Source: JAIBJN01 sp963811635 (GTDB lineage: Bacteria; Actinomycetota; Thermoleophilia; Gaiellales; Gaiellaceae). Taken from it: a DNA stretch of 64,000 nucleotides. Positions 47,011 to 55,416 of this stretch are shown piece after piece. The position numbers were made by a program, and so were the translations under genes. Within the stretch, counting starts at the first letter, position 1. Every line of letters begins with the position of its first letter. The stretch lies in assembly GCA_963811635.1 (NCBI GenBank), contig CAWESB010000018.1:1-64000 (forward strand), in the 5' to 3' direction. The notes beneath the pieces were generated by a model, which saw only the letters and a list, made by a program, of their open reading frames with translations, made no database searches and was not told where the DNA came from.

Positions 47011-47036
47011 CTAGGAGGGTTTGGCGAGCCCTCCTG
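47011..47036. repeat. third copy of the 16-bp repeat end, as hairpin
   Basis: CTAGGAGGGTTTGGCG at 47011-47026 is identical to the element end at 43217. Here AGGAGGG pairs with CCCTCCT (47029-47035) as a 7-bp hairpin. It provides a TAG stop to the frame before it and lies between the two TIR genes. Confidence 0.65.
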
Positions 47037-48521
47037 GACGCTGTCGGAGGGGCTCGTACACTCAAGCGCGCCCTGAGAGCCAGCGGCTGTCACGGGAAGG
47101 CGGGATCCGCACGTCCGGAATCTTCATCAGCTACCGCCGTGAGGATGCGCCCGCCCACGCAGGCAGGCTCTACGACGCGCTCTCCGACGAGTTTGGCTCC
47201 GAGCGCGTCTTCATGGACGTGGACACGCTCGAGCCCGGGTGTCGACTTCGTCGAGCGCATCAACTCGGCCGTCGGCGCCGCCGACGCGCTGCTCGTCGTC
47301 GTCGGGCGCGGCTGGCTGAACGCGAAGAACCTCGACGGCGAGCGGCGGCTGGACGACCCCAAGGACTTCGTGCGCCTGGAGGTGGGCACCGCGCTGAGCG
47401 GCGATCCCGTCGTCATCCCCGTGCTGGTCGGCGGCGCGACGATGCCGCAGGAGCAGGAGCTTCCCCCGGAACTCGCCAAGCTGGCGCGACGCAACGCGGT
47501 CACGCTCAGCGACGCCGACTGGCGCGTCAGCATGGAGCGTCTCCTCGCAGCGTTGCGCCGGATCGTCGACCCGGTCGCCGAGCCGCCGCCACCGCCCATC
47601 CCGGTCGATCGAGGGACCGCGCATGTCCAACCGCCCCCGCCGCCCGTGCCCGACGAGGACACGCTCGTCCAGCCGCGCGTTCCCGCGCTCGCCTCGGCGC
47701 TCGGCTTCGCCGGAATCGTCCTCCTCGTCATCGGCACCTGGATGCAGCTCGACCTCTGGGCGCACCCGAACGCCGGCGCGGGCGACCGCGACGGGCTCGG
47801 GTTCTTCACGAGCGCCGCGCCGATGACCGTCCTCCTCGGGGCAGCGCTCAACTTCCTCTTCTCGTACTCGCGCGGCCGCGGCCGGCTCTGCACCGGCCTG
47901 TTCCTCGGCTTTGCGCTCTCCGGCGTCGCGCGCTACGTCGGCTGGCTGGGGATCGCGAGCAACACCACGGGCGAGGAGGCCTCCCGAAACGTCGGCGGTG
48001 CCTGGACCGCCTTGCTCGGCTGCGCGCTGCTGGTCGCGGCCGCCGGGGTGCGGATCGCGGCCGACCGCGACGAGGACACGGGCCAGCCAGGGACGTGGGC
48101 GCGGGCGCTCGTGGTCGCCGGCGCCGTGCTCGTCGTCGTCGGGACGATCCTGCCGTTCAACGACGGGCCCGTCCCGACGCGCAACGACAGCGGCGCCGTT
48201 ATCGACCGCGACGGAGGCTGGTGGGCTTTCGAGCCGATTGCGGCCGCGGTGTTCGCCGTCGCGGCGGCGTTCGTCCTCGGCCGTCGCCGAAGCGTGGCGG
48301 GAGGGGTGATGATCGCGATCGGGACGTTCCTGAGCGTCCTCTGGGCCGCCCGCTACATCGGCTTCCCGGCCTGGCAGCCGGACGACATCAGCTCCATCGG
48401 CACGGGCGGGATCGTCGGCCTCGCGGGCGGGATCGTCATCCTCGTGGCCGGGCTGCTCGCGCGCCCGAGCGCCTCGAGTGGGAGAATTGCGGCCGGACGG
48501 CCAGTGGAGGAGGTGTCGTAG
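47021..48521 (+). pseudogene. TIR domain protein with about eight membrane spans (one frameshift)
   Basis: N-terminal TIR domain: SGIFISYRREDAPAHAGRLY, ERVFMDVDTLEPG, DALLVVVGRGWLNAKN and PKDFVRLEVGTALSG, with the putative catalytic Glu. A single extra G near 47238 splits the domain into two frames. A Pro-rich linker (EPPPPPIPVD) leads to about eight hydrophobic spans from roughly residue 190, for example SALGFAGIVLLVIGTWM and GGIVGLAGGIVILVAGLLA. No clear start codon lies near the TIR domain: TTG 47021 is the only canonical one, and a non-standard start near 47104 is possible. The stop directly abuts the SLATT gene, so the two proteins are coexpressed. Confidence 0.75.
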
Positions 48522-49043
48522 ATGGCGGTGGCCGAGCCGCAGGTCAAGGATCTCGAGGCGCCGGCGACCGCGACCGAGCTCGAGGGCAAGCACCCGACGC
48601 TCGAGCGCCTCGACAGCCAGATCGCCTGGTACGACGCGAAGAGCCGTCAATGCCAGCTTCGCTTCAAGTTCCTGAAGGCGGTCGTCCTCAGCGCAGCAGC
48701 AGCCATCCCGGTCGTCGCCGCCTTCGACGTCCCGCTGTACGTCCCGGGCATCCTCGGCGCCGTCGTCGTGGTCGTCGAGGGCCTGCTCCAGGCCTACCAG
48801 TACCACCAGAACTGGATCACCTACCGCTCGACCGCGGAGGCGCTCAAGCACGAGAAGTACCTCTACCTCGCCCGCGCCGACGTCTACGGGGGCTCGAAGC
48901 ATCCACTCCGCCTGCTTGCCGAGCGGATCGAGGGCCTCATCTCCCAGGAGCATGCGCGCTGGATCTCCAGCCGCCGCCACCAGGACGACGAAGACAAGAA
49001 GAAGAGCGGCGACGATGACGACGCCGAGGAGCCGGCCGCCTAG
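48522..49043 (+). CDS. DUF4231/SLATT-type two-span membrane protein
   Basis: A 173-residue protein. An N-terminal helix (LERLDSQIAWYDAKSRQCQL) leads to two spans, FLKAVVLSAAAAIPVVAAF and VPGILGAVVVVVEGLLQAYQ, followed by YHQNWITYRSTAEALKHEKY then LYLARADVYGG. This helical block is the signature of DUF4231, a member of the SLATT group of two-TM proteins proposed as pore-forming effectors in prokaryotic conflict systems. A highly charged tail ends the protein. GGAGGAGGTG lies before ATG 48522, which directly follows the stop of the TIR-8TM gene. In context it is the likely membrane effector of the cassette. Confidence 0.85.
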   Translation: MAVAEPQVKDLEAPATATELEGKHPTLERLDSQIAWYDAKSRQCQLRFKFLKAVVLSAAAAIPVVAAFDVPLYVPGILGAVVVVVEGLLQAYQYHQNWITYRSTAEALKHEKYLYLARADVYGGSKHPLRLLAERIEGLISQEHARWISSRRHQDDEDKKKSGDDDDAEEPAA

Positions 49044-49141
49044 GGCCGGAAGCCGAAGAGGCGCCCGACCGGCGCCAGCACTGCGAAGAGGGCCTTCTGC
49101 ACCGCGTACGGCGGCTTCGCCAGCGCTCCCCGAGCCGAGAG

Positions 49142-49726
49142 CTATTCCTGCGGGGCGCTGCCCGCCGCGTCGTCGAGACGGTAGAGGCGTCCCTCGCGGC
49201 GGCCCTTTCGCCCGGACTCGACGCGGGCCACGATCTGCTCGAGCCGGGCGAGGCGGCGGTCGACCGAGCGCCAGCCGGACGTGATCAGCTCCGTGATGAG
49301 GGCGACGTCCTGCAAGCGGTCGCGCCGCTCGTCCCCGACGCTGAGGTTCACCTCGTCCAGGCGGGCCAGCATCTGCTCGAAGAGGGCGCCGAGCTCGGCG
49401 ACGTGCTGCGCCACGGGGCGCACCTCGACGCGCAGCGCCTCGTAGACGACGGAGCCGACCCCCACCGGGAGCGCGGCCTCGAGCTCCGCCGCGGTGGCCT
49501 GGAAGCGCTCGAGCAGGTCGTCGGTGCCGACGCCGTTCTGGAGCGCCGGCAGGACTTCGATCCGGCCCGGATTGGGGGGGAGGCCGAGCGCGTCGATGGC
49601 GCTCTTCACCCGCCGCTCGACGTCCTCGCTGACCGGCTCGCCGTGGACCACGCGCAGCACGTTTTCGGCGGAGACCTCCGCGTAGTCCGCAAGCTCGAGG
49701 ATCGTAGCCACAGTACGCCGGGGCAA
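49142..49726 (-). CDS. LacI-type HTH protein with coiled-coil C-terminus
   Basis: A 194-residue protein. RTVATILELADYAEVSAENV then LRVVHGEPVSEDVERR and VKSAIDALGLPPN parallels the LacI family DNA-binding headpiece including the hinge helix. The sugar-binding domain is replaced by about 140 residues of helices with heptad-like patterns (VAQHVAELGALFEQMLARLD). DNA binding plus oligomerisation is likely. It converges with the SLATT gene across 98 bp containing a GGCGCC/GGCGCC hairpin, and lies next to the GAF-GGDEF gene on the same strand. Any link to the TIR cassette is unproven. Confidence 0.7.
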   Translation of the reverse strand: MPRRTVATILELADYAEVSAENVLRVVHGEPVSEDVERRVKSAIDALGLPPNPGRIEVLPALQNGVGTDDLLERFQATAAELEAALPVGVGSVVYEALRVEVRPVAQHVAELGALFEQMLARLDEVNLSVGDERRDRLQDVALITELITSGWRSVDRRLARLEQIVARVESGRKGRREGRLYRLDDAAGSAPQE

Positions 49727-49728
49727 AC

Positions 49729-50835
49729 CTACTCCCCGGGACTCCCCCGTTCAACAGGTCTGGACCAGCTCTTGCCAGCGCCGGTCAGGATCTCCGCGCC
49801 GGCCAGCGCCGACTCCGCGCGCTCGAGGAGCGAGACCGGATCGTCCTCGAAGCGGAGCTCGACGAACGCCGTCGGGAAGCGAGCCTCGCCGAGGTCCCCA
49901 CGCAGGCGCTGTGACAGGCGCTCGGCGTCGTTCAGCGAGGACTCGGGCAGCACGATCGCGAAGCGCCCTTCGCCGAGATGGTGCACGAGGTCGGGCGTGC
50001 GCACGTCCGCCGGGAGCCGCTCCGCCGCGGTGCGGGTCTGCTCATCACCGGGTGCGCGCAGGAGCAACAGGCTGAGCGGGTGCGTGTAGCGCCGCGCCCG
50101 CGCGCACTCGACGTCGAGGGAGTCGCGCAACGTGCGCCGGCCCGGCAGGCCGGTGTCGGCGTCGCGGTCGACCGCGCGCCGGAGCTCCTCGAAGCGGAAG
50201 ACGTTGCGAAGCGAGGGGCCGAGCGCGGCCGCCAGCCCTTCGAGCCGCTCCAGCTCCTCCTCCGTGACCTCGCGCTCGATTCGGCGCCAGAAGACCGCGA
50301 GCGTGCCGAGGCGGGCGCGGTCGTCGTCGAGGACGGGCAGCGCGAGCCCGCCGCTCAGGCGGAACTCGTCGCGCTCGGCCTCCTCCTCGGTGTAGCGGTA
50401 GCTGAGGCTGACCGCGCGCGCCACGCTGCCGCCGGGCGGCAGGCCGAGGAGCTCGCGGGACGACTCCTCGGACGAGAGCCCGAACGTGGCCACGAGCGGC
50501 TCGCCGTCCTCCTGCGGCAGCACGAGCATGGCCGCCGCGGACTCGCCCAGCCCGGTGGCCGACTCGAGAACGCGCCGCAGCGAGGCCTCGATCGAGTCGG
50601 CGGCACCGACCTCGGCAAGGTGCCGCAGCCAGTGGAGCTCGCTGCGCACACGCGTCGACGCGGCCCGCTCCCGCCGGGCCTCCTCCCACGCCTCCTGGGC
50701 CGCCTTCCTCGAGCGCACGGCCGTGTCGCCGCCCCTTCGCAGGCGGGTGGCGAGCACGATCGAGACAGCCAGGAGGAACGCCGCGAGCGCGGACGCGCCG
50801 ACGGCGATCCAAGTCGTGGTCTCCCAAGCAGGCAA
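49729..50835 (-). CDS. GAF domain plus degenerate GGDEF domain membrane protein
   Basis: A 368-residue protein with one N-terminal span (IAVGASALAAFLLAVSIVLA), a coiled segment, a GAF-like domain (residues about 75-205), and a GGDEF-fold domain from about 210 (DRDADTGLPGRRTLRDSLDV onward). The signature loop reads GEGRF instead of GG[DE]EF, and the preceding D-x-D-x-F motif is altered, so it should not make c-di-GMP; a binding or regulatory role is more likely. TTG start follows GGGAGG. It starts 84 bp from the next minus-strand gene, in an AT-rich stretch containing the palindrome AGATATCT. Confidence 0.75.
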   Translation of the reverse strand: MPAWETTTWIAVGASALAAFLLAVSIVLATRLRRGGDTAVRSRKAAQEAWEEARRERAASTRVRSELHWLRHLAEVGAADSIEASLRRVLESATGLGESAAAMLVLPQEDGEPLVATFGLSSEESSRELLGLPPGGSVARAVSLSYRYTEEEAERDEFRLSGGLALPVLDDDRARLGTLAVFWRRIEREVTEEELERLEGLAAALGPSLRNVFRFEELRRAVDRDADTGLPGRRTLRDSLDVECARARRYTHPLSLLLLRAPGDEQTRTAAERLPADVRTPDLVHHLGEGRFAIVLPESSLNDAERLSQRLRGDLGEARFPTAFVELRFEDDPVSLLERAESALAGAEILTGAGKSWSRPVERGSPGE

Positions 50836-50919
50836 CGCGCCCCTCCCTCACCGGCCGCAGCAGTGCGGGTCCCTATCTGTGACTGTAAGAATTTTTCGGC
50901 AGATATCTAGAGCACGGCC

Positions 50920-51786
50920 CTAACGAACCCGCTCCAGCTTGACCAGCAGCCGCTCCGTCCAGGAGGGCCGCTGCGGGTCGAAGTGCCCGCCGACCGCCCG
51001 GGCGTAGGGCCCCGCGACGCGACGCGCGTAGGCGGCGAAGCCCTCGTGCCGAAGCGGCGCCCAGTCCTCGCGGTACGGCACGGCGAGGTGCTCGTTCGCA
51101 ATGGTCTTCGCCGAGAGGAGGAAGGCCAGGCCCATCCCGACCGAGACTTCGAGCAGTGTGCCGCGCTCCCGGGCCGCCTCCGCGCGCAGCCCGCGGTAGA
51201 GCGAGGCCAGCTCGCCGGGGCCGGGGAGGCCCGAGGCGTCGCGGCGGAGCTCCCCCAGGGTCGAGCGCAGCTCGGCCAGCTCGAGCGGCGGCACGTCGAT
51301 GAGGCGGGCGGTGCGGCCAGAGGCGTTCTCGAGCGCCTCGAGCAGCTCGTCGACGGAGCCGATCTCGCGCTCTTCCGCGAGGACCCCCGCCCGCTTCAGC
51401 TCGTCGACGAAGGAGGCGAGGTAGACCCGCGAGCCGTGCACGACGTCCGAGGCGGCCGCGAGCAGCCAGAGCGGTGAGAAGCCGAAGGCTGCGATCGAGC
51501 CCAGCTCGACGACGTTGCCCGCCGCCTTGCGCTTCGTGATCTCCTGGGCCGACACCTGCGGCGGCTCCTGCGGCTCGACCCGTCCGACCGCCTCGATCGC
51601 GATGCGCAGCGCGTTCTTCGCGGTCGCCTCGTAGAGCCGCGAGCGGCGGACGAAGCGCGGCAGGAGCACCTGCGCGCTCTCGTGCACGAGCCCGGCGAGC
51701 GCGCCGATGAGCGCCCGCAGCGCCCGCTCGGGGAGCGAGACGGCGTACCAGAGACGCGTGCGTGGGTTCCGATACGGTGGCGGCAT
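50920..51786 (-). CDS. hypothetical protein (288 aa)
   Basis: A helical protein with weakly hydrophobic segments (VELGSIAAFGFSPLWLLAAA and VSVGMGLAFLLSAKTIA) that could touch or span the membrane. SRLYEATAKNALRIAIEAVG near the N-terminus is somewhat like EcsC-family proteins, but not enough to name it. Its ATG overlaps the ATG of the divergent cyclophilin gene by 2 bp (51784-51787), so its promoter must lie inside the cyclophilin coding region. An in-frame GTG 12 bp further upstream is possible. Confidence 0.6.
   Translation of the reverse strand: MPPPYRNPRTRLWYAVSLPERALRALIGALAGLVHESAQVLLPRFVRRSRLYEATAKNALRIAIEAVGRVEPQEPPQVSAQEITKRKAAGNVVELGSIAAFGFSPLWLLAAASDVVHGSRVYLASFVDELKRAGVLAEEREIGSVDELLEALENASGRTARLIDVPPLELAELRSTLGELRRDASGLPGPGELASLYRGLRAEAARERGTLLEVSVGMGLAFLLSAKTIANEHLAVPYREDWAPLRHEGFAAYARRVAGPYARAVGGHFDPQRPSWTERLLVKLERVR
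51773..51778 (+). promoter_or_regulatory. -10 element, leaderless start of cyclophilin
   Basis: TACGGT ends 6 bp before ATG 51785. It lies within the 5' end of the divergent gene. Confidence 0.42.
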
Positions 51787-52240
51787 GACCAACGCCACGA
51801 TTCACACTACACACGGCCCTGTCGTCGTCGACCTCTACGACGAGGACGCGCCCAAGACGGTCGAGAACTTCACGAAGCTCTCCCGCGAAGGCTTCTACGA
51901 CGGCATCACCTTCCACCGCGTCATTCCCGACTTCATGATCCAGGGCGGCTGCCCGCGCGGCGACGGAACCGGCGGCCCCGGCTACGAGTTCGAGGACGAG
52001 TCGAACGAGCACGGCGTCGTCCGCGGCGCGCTCGCGATGGCGAACCGCGGCCCGAACACGAACGGGAGCCAGTTCTTCATCGTCACGACCGAGGCCGCCC
52101 CCTGGCTCGACGGGAAGCACACGGTCTTCGGCCGCGTCACCGACGGGATGGACGTCGTCGACGCCATCTCGGCGGTCGACCGCGACGCGAGCGACCGCCC
52201 GCGGGAGCCGGTCGTGATCGAGCGCGTCGAGCTCGGCTAG
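51785..52240 (+). CDS. peptidyl-prolyl cis-trans isomerase, cyclophilin type
   Basis: A 151-residue bacterial cyclophilin. GFYDGITFHRVIPDFMIQGG contains the catalytic Arg and the F-M-x-Q-G motif, GALAMANRGPNTNGSQFFI the active-site strand, and TVFGRVTDGMDVV the conserved end. The Trp of cyclosporin-binding eukaryotic forms is replaced by Leu/His, as in most bacteria. Cytoplasmic (no signal). The start is supported by TACGGT 6 bp upstream. Its stop is 10 bp from the convergent HD-GYP gene. Confidence 0.94.
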   Translation: MTNATIHTTHGPVVVDLYDEDAPKTVENFTKLSREGFYDGITFHRVIPDFMIQGGCPRGDGTGGPGYEFEDESNEHGVVRGALAMANRGPNTNGSQFFIVTTEAAPWLDGKHTVFGRVTDGMDVVDAISAVDRDASDRPREPVVIERVELG

Positions 52241-52250
52241 GAGCCCTCTT

Positions 52251-54959
52251 CTAGGCGGCGCGGCCGGCGAGCGCCGGCGCGTCGAGTGCGAGGAAGACCT
52301 CGACGACCTGCGGGTCGAACTGTTTGCCCGCCGCCTCGCGCAGGCGGCGGGCGGCCTCTTCGACCGAGAGGCGCCTCCGGTACGGCCGGTCGGTCGTCAT
52401 CGCGTGGTAGGCGTCGCAGACGAGGATGACGCGGGACTCGATCGGGATCTCCTCACCGACGAGGCCGTTGGGGTAGCCGCTGCCGTCCCAGTGCTCGTGG
52501 CAGTGGCGGACGATCTCGCAGACCTGCTCCAGCCGCTCGATCGGGGCGAGGATGCGCGCGCCCAGCTCGGGGTGGAGCCGGACGACCTTCCACTCCTCGT
52601 CGGAGAGCGGGCCCGGCTTGGAGAGAATCGCCTCGGGCACGCCGATCTTGCCGATGTCGTGGAAGAGCGCGCCGAGCTCGAGCCGCTTCAGCGTCTTCGG
52701 GTCGAGCCCGAGCTTCTTGCCCACGTGGAGGGCCATGTCGGTGATCCAGCGCGCGTGGGAGGAGGTGTACTCGTCGTTGGCCTCGAGCGCGTTGGCCAGG
52801 GCCTCGACCGTGGAGAGGAACGTCCGCTCGAGGCTCTCGAAGCTGGAGGCGTTCGCAACCGCGAGCTTGACCTGGTGCGCCACGCCGGCGAGGAGCCGCA
52901 TGCTGCGGTCGTCGAAGGGCGTGCCGTCGGGGTCCGTGCGGACGACGATGCAGCCCAGCCGGCCGCCGTCCAGCCGCAGCGGGGCGACCGCGATCCGGCC
53001 GTTGGCGAGCTCGGCGGTCCCGCCGACCGGGAAGTCGGCCGAGTCGAGCTCGAAGGGCTCATCCACCTCGAGCACCTTGCGCGCGTGCTCGTCGCCGACG
53101 AGCTTGTCCTGGAGGATGCCCGCGTCGCGCCAGCCGTAGCCGAAGATCGCGCGGGCGACGAGGTCGTCACCGGCGCGCTCCTGGAGCCAGACCGACGAGC
53201 GCGGCTTCTCGAGCAGCCGTGCGGACAGCTCGGCGGCGCGCTCGAGCACCTCGTCGAGCGACTCGGCGAGCGCCAGCCGGCGGCTGAAGTCGAGGAGCGC
53301 GTTCGAGATCTCGAGCGAGGCCTTGGCGCGCTTGGCCTCGAGCCGCTCGGCCTCGTAGAGGCGTGCGTTCTCGAGCGCGACGGAGGCGTGGCCGCCCAGC
53401 ACCTCGAGCAGGCGGACGTCGTCCTCGTCGAACTGGTCGACGCCGAGCTTGGAGATGACGACGGCGCCGATCACGCGGGTGCCGTAGCGGAGCGGGACGG
53501 CGATCATCGACTCGTCGACGTCGTCCGTGCCCGGGATGGTCACGCCGAAGTCGCAGTCGAGCGCGTTCGAGAGCAGGATCGACTCGCCGCTCTCGGCCGC
53601 GCGGCCCGTGATGCCCTCGCCGATGCGGCACGTCAGCGCCTCGACGCTCTCGTCCGCGTACGGGTCGAGGTCGCCGCGCCACGCGACGGGAACGAGGTCG
53701 TCGCCGTTGACCACGTAGAGGCGGCAGCTGTGGTAGTCGACGAGCATCCGCAGCTCGTTGACGATCGCGTCGCCGATCTCGCGGACGTCGTTGAGGCGGT
53801 TGAGCTTGCCCGCGAGGCTCTGCAGCATCTTCAGGTGGGCGATCGAGCGCACGTCGCGCCCGGCGGCGGCGGGCGCAGGGCGCTCGCCTGCCTCCTCCTC
53901 CTCGAAGAGGACGGCCTGATCCTTGCCGCGCGCCTTGGCAGTCATCATCGCGATCTCGGCGCAGGCGACCAGCTCGCGCGGGTTCATCGCGTGCTCGGGG
54001 CCCTGGGCGATCCCGATCGAGACGCTCAGCCGCCCCGCCGGGGCGATCTCCGTCTCGCCGAGCGCGTCGACGATCCGGCGGGCGAGCCCGAGGGCCGCGC
54101 CCGCGTCGCACGAGGACATGATCACCCCGAACTCCTCGCCGCCGAGGCGGCAGACGACGTCGGAGGCCCGGACGATGCCCTGCAGCAGGTCGGCCAGCTC
54201 GACGAGCACGACGTCCCCGGCGCCGTGGCCGTGGATGTCGTTGACCCGCTTGAAGTCGTCGATGTCGAGCATGAGCACGGCGATCGAGTCGTGCGTGCGG
54301 CTCGCGCGGTTCAGCTCGGAGCGCAGGCGGTCGTGGAAGTAGCGGTGGTTGTAGAGGCCGGTGAGGGAGTCCGTCTGTGCTTGCAGCTCGAGCCCGGCGC
54401 GCACCTGCGCGTTGTCGAGCGCGAGCGCCGCGGCGTCGCCGAAGCGCTTGGCGAGCTCGAACTCCTCCTCCGAGAAGAAGGCGCCGCTGCCGAGGCGGTA
54501 GACATTGAGGGCGCCCTTCACGGCGCCGCGCGCGACGAGTGGGATCGAGATGAGGGCCTCGGGCTCGCCGTCGGGCGTGCCGGGCACGGTCTTGACGCGC
54601 GGGTCGAGGTGCGCCTCGTTGACGAGCTGCGGCTCGCCGTGGTCGATCGCCCAGCCGGTGATGCCCTCGCCGAGAAGCGGGCGGTCGCTCATGATCTCGT
54701 CGGCCCAGCGGTCGCGCGCCATCACAGGGATGAGCAGGCGCCGCGACTCGTCGGCCTGGTAGATCGTGAACGCGTCGTAGGGGATGACGTCCGCGAGCGA
54801 GTCGGCGATGCGCTCGAGGACCGTCGAGTGCGTCTGCTCCGACAGGACCTCGTGGAAGACGTCGGCAAGCCGTCGATAGGAGTCGACGAGCCCGTCAGGA
54901 CGCGGGGAGGACGAGGAGATCGGAGGTGCCTCCGCTGCCCCGGGGACCAGGCTGTTCAC
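52251..54959 (-). CDS. GAF-GGDEF-GAF-GAF-HD-GYP protein (c-di-GMP synthesis and degradation)
   Basis: About 900 residues with no membrane span. GAF 1 at about 30-185, then GGDEF at about 190-355 with DIDDFKRVNDIHGHGAGD and an intact signature RLGGEEFG. GAF 2 at about 390-545 and GAF 3 at about 560-700. A C-terminal HD-GYP domain at about 710-895 has ALFHDIGKIGVP, HPELGARIL, RHCHEHWDGSGYP and VCDAYHAMTTDRPYR, all metal and GYP residues present. A cyclase and a phosphodiesterase in one chain suggest ligand-controlled switching of c-di-GMP. The start is uncertain: GTG 54959 (with GAGAGG before it) or GTG 54974. Confidence 0.9.
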   Translation of the reverse strand: MNSLVPGAAEAPPISSSSPRPDGLVDSYRRLADVFHEVLSEQTHSTVLERIADSLADVIPYDAFTIYQADESRRLLIPVMARDRWADEIMSDRPLLGEGITGWAIDHGEPQLVNEAHLDPRVKTVPGTPDGEPEALISIPLVARGAVKGALNVYRLGSGAFFSEEEFELAKRFGDAAALALDNAQVRAGLELQAQTDSLTGLYNHRYFHDRLRSELNRASRTHDSIAVLMLDIDDFKRVNDIHGHGAGDVVLVELADLLQGIVRASDVVCRLGGEEFGVIMSSCDAGAALGLARRIVDALGETEIAPAGRLSVSIGIAQGPEHAMNPRELVACAEIAMMTAKARGKDQAVLFEEEEAGERPAPAAAGRDVRSIAHLKMLQSLAGKLNRLNDVREIGDAIVNELRMLVDYHSCRLYVVNGDDLVPVAWRGDLDPYADESVEALTCRIGEGITGRAAESGESILLSNALDCDFGVTIPGTDDVDESMIAVPLRYGTRVIGAVVISKLGVDQFDEDDVRLLEVLGGHASVALENARLYEAERLEAKRAKASLEISNALLDFSRRLALAESLDEVLERAAELSARLLEKPRSSVWLQERAGDDLVARAIFGYGWRDAGILQDKLVGDEHARKVLEVDEPFELDSADFPVGGTAELANGRIAVAPLRLDGGRLGCIVVRTDPDGTPFDDRSMRLLAGVAHQVKLAVANASSFESLERTFLSTVEALANALEANDEYTSSHARWITDMALHVGKKLGLDPKTLKRLELGALFHDIGKIGVPEAILSKPGPLSDEEWKVVRLHPELGARILAPIERLEQVCEIVRHCHEHWDGSGYPNGLVGEEIPIESRVILVCDAYHAMTTDRPYRRRLSVEEAARRLREAAGKQFDPQVVEVFLALDAPALAGRAA

Positions 54960-55133
54960 CTCTCTGAGTTCCACGCGGCCGCAGCTACCTCCTCTTCGCG
55001 GCTCCTCCAGCGGGAGCCATGACGAATTCAACCTTGGCCACGACGCCGCTCCCTCACTCGAAAGGGTGATCTGGCCCCACCCCTTTCCGTGTGCAAGGAT
55101 GCCCTGCTCAGCGGGGAAGAGGAGGGTTCCAGC

Positions 55134-55403
55134 GTGCCTCATCACTGGTTTCGGGTGAGCCCAGGCGCGGCGAGCGCCCGGGAGGACGATGCCAAGATCC
55201 GAAAGATCGTCAAGGCTCACGGCGGCAAGGTGCTCTTCATCGGCCACGAGGAGAGCGGTAAGTGCTTCGTTCTCCTGAACATGTCCCGAGTGAAGGATCC
55301 GAAGAAGCTGCGCGCAGCGCTGAAGGCCGCCGCCGGCGACGCCGGCATCGTGCTCAAGACGGCCGCTGAGGCGGAGAAAAGGCCGCGGAGGAAGAAGAAG
55401 TAG
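55134..55403 (+). CDS. small MPHHW-family protein, copy 1
   Basis: An 89-residue protein starting VPHHWFRVSP (GTG 55134, GGAGG upstream). The core is alpha/beta: IRKIVKAHGGKVLFIGHEES then GKCFVLLNMSR and an alpha-helix, ending in a basic tail (EKRPRRKKK). It is a paralogue of the next gene, sharing the PHHW start, the K(V/A)-x-(F)-I/V-G-H motif and a strand containing F-x-L-x-N. No known function. The basic tail here and the acidic/lysine tail in copy 2 may help them pair with each other or with nucleic acid. Confidence 0.65.
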   Translation: MPHHWFRVSPGAASAREDDAKIRKIVKAHGGKVLFIGHEESGKCFVLLNMSRVKDPKKLRAALKAAAGDAGIVLKTAAEAEKRPRRKKK

Positions 55404-55416
55404 GAGGAGGGCTGGC

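Noticed and set aside
46941..47014. Second membrane span at the C-terminus of the first TIR protein
   Set aside because: VIAGAAALTAAGVAAAIAAW is hydrophobic, but it lies after the TAG that ends the ectodomain frame. It could belong only if another frameshift is assumed.
47211..49754. 847-codon minus-strand frame
   Set aside because: Runs antisense to the TIR and SLATT genes and into the LacI-type gene; no recognisable domain.
52404..55022. 872-codon plus-strand frame
   Set aside because: Antisense to the GGDEF/HD-GYP gene, with low-complexity Asp/Glu/Arg/Val composition.
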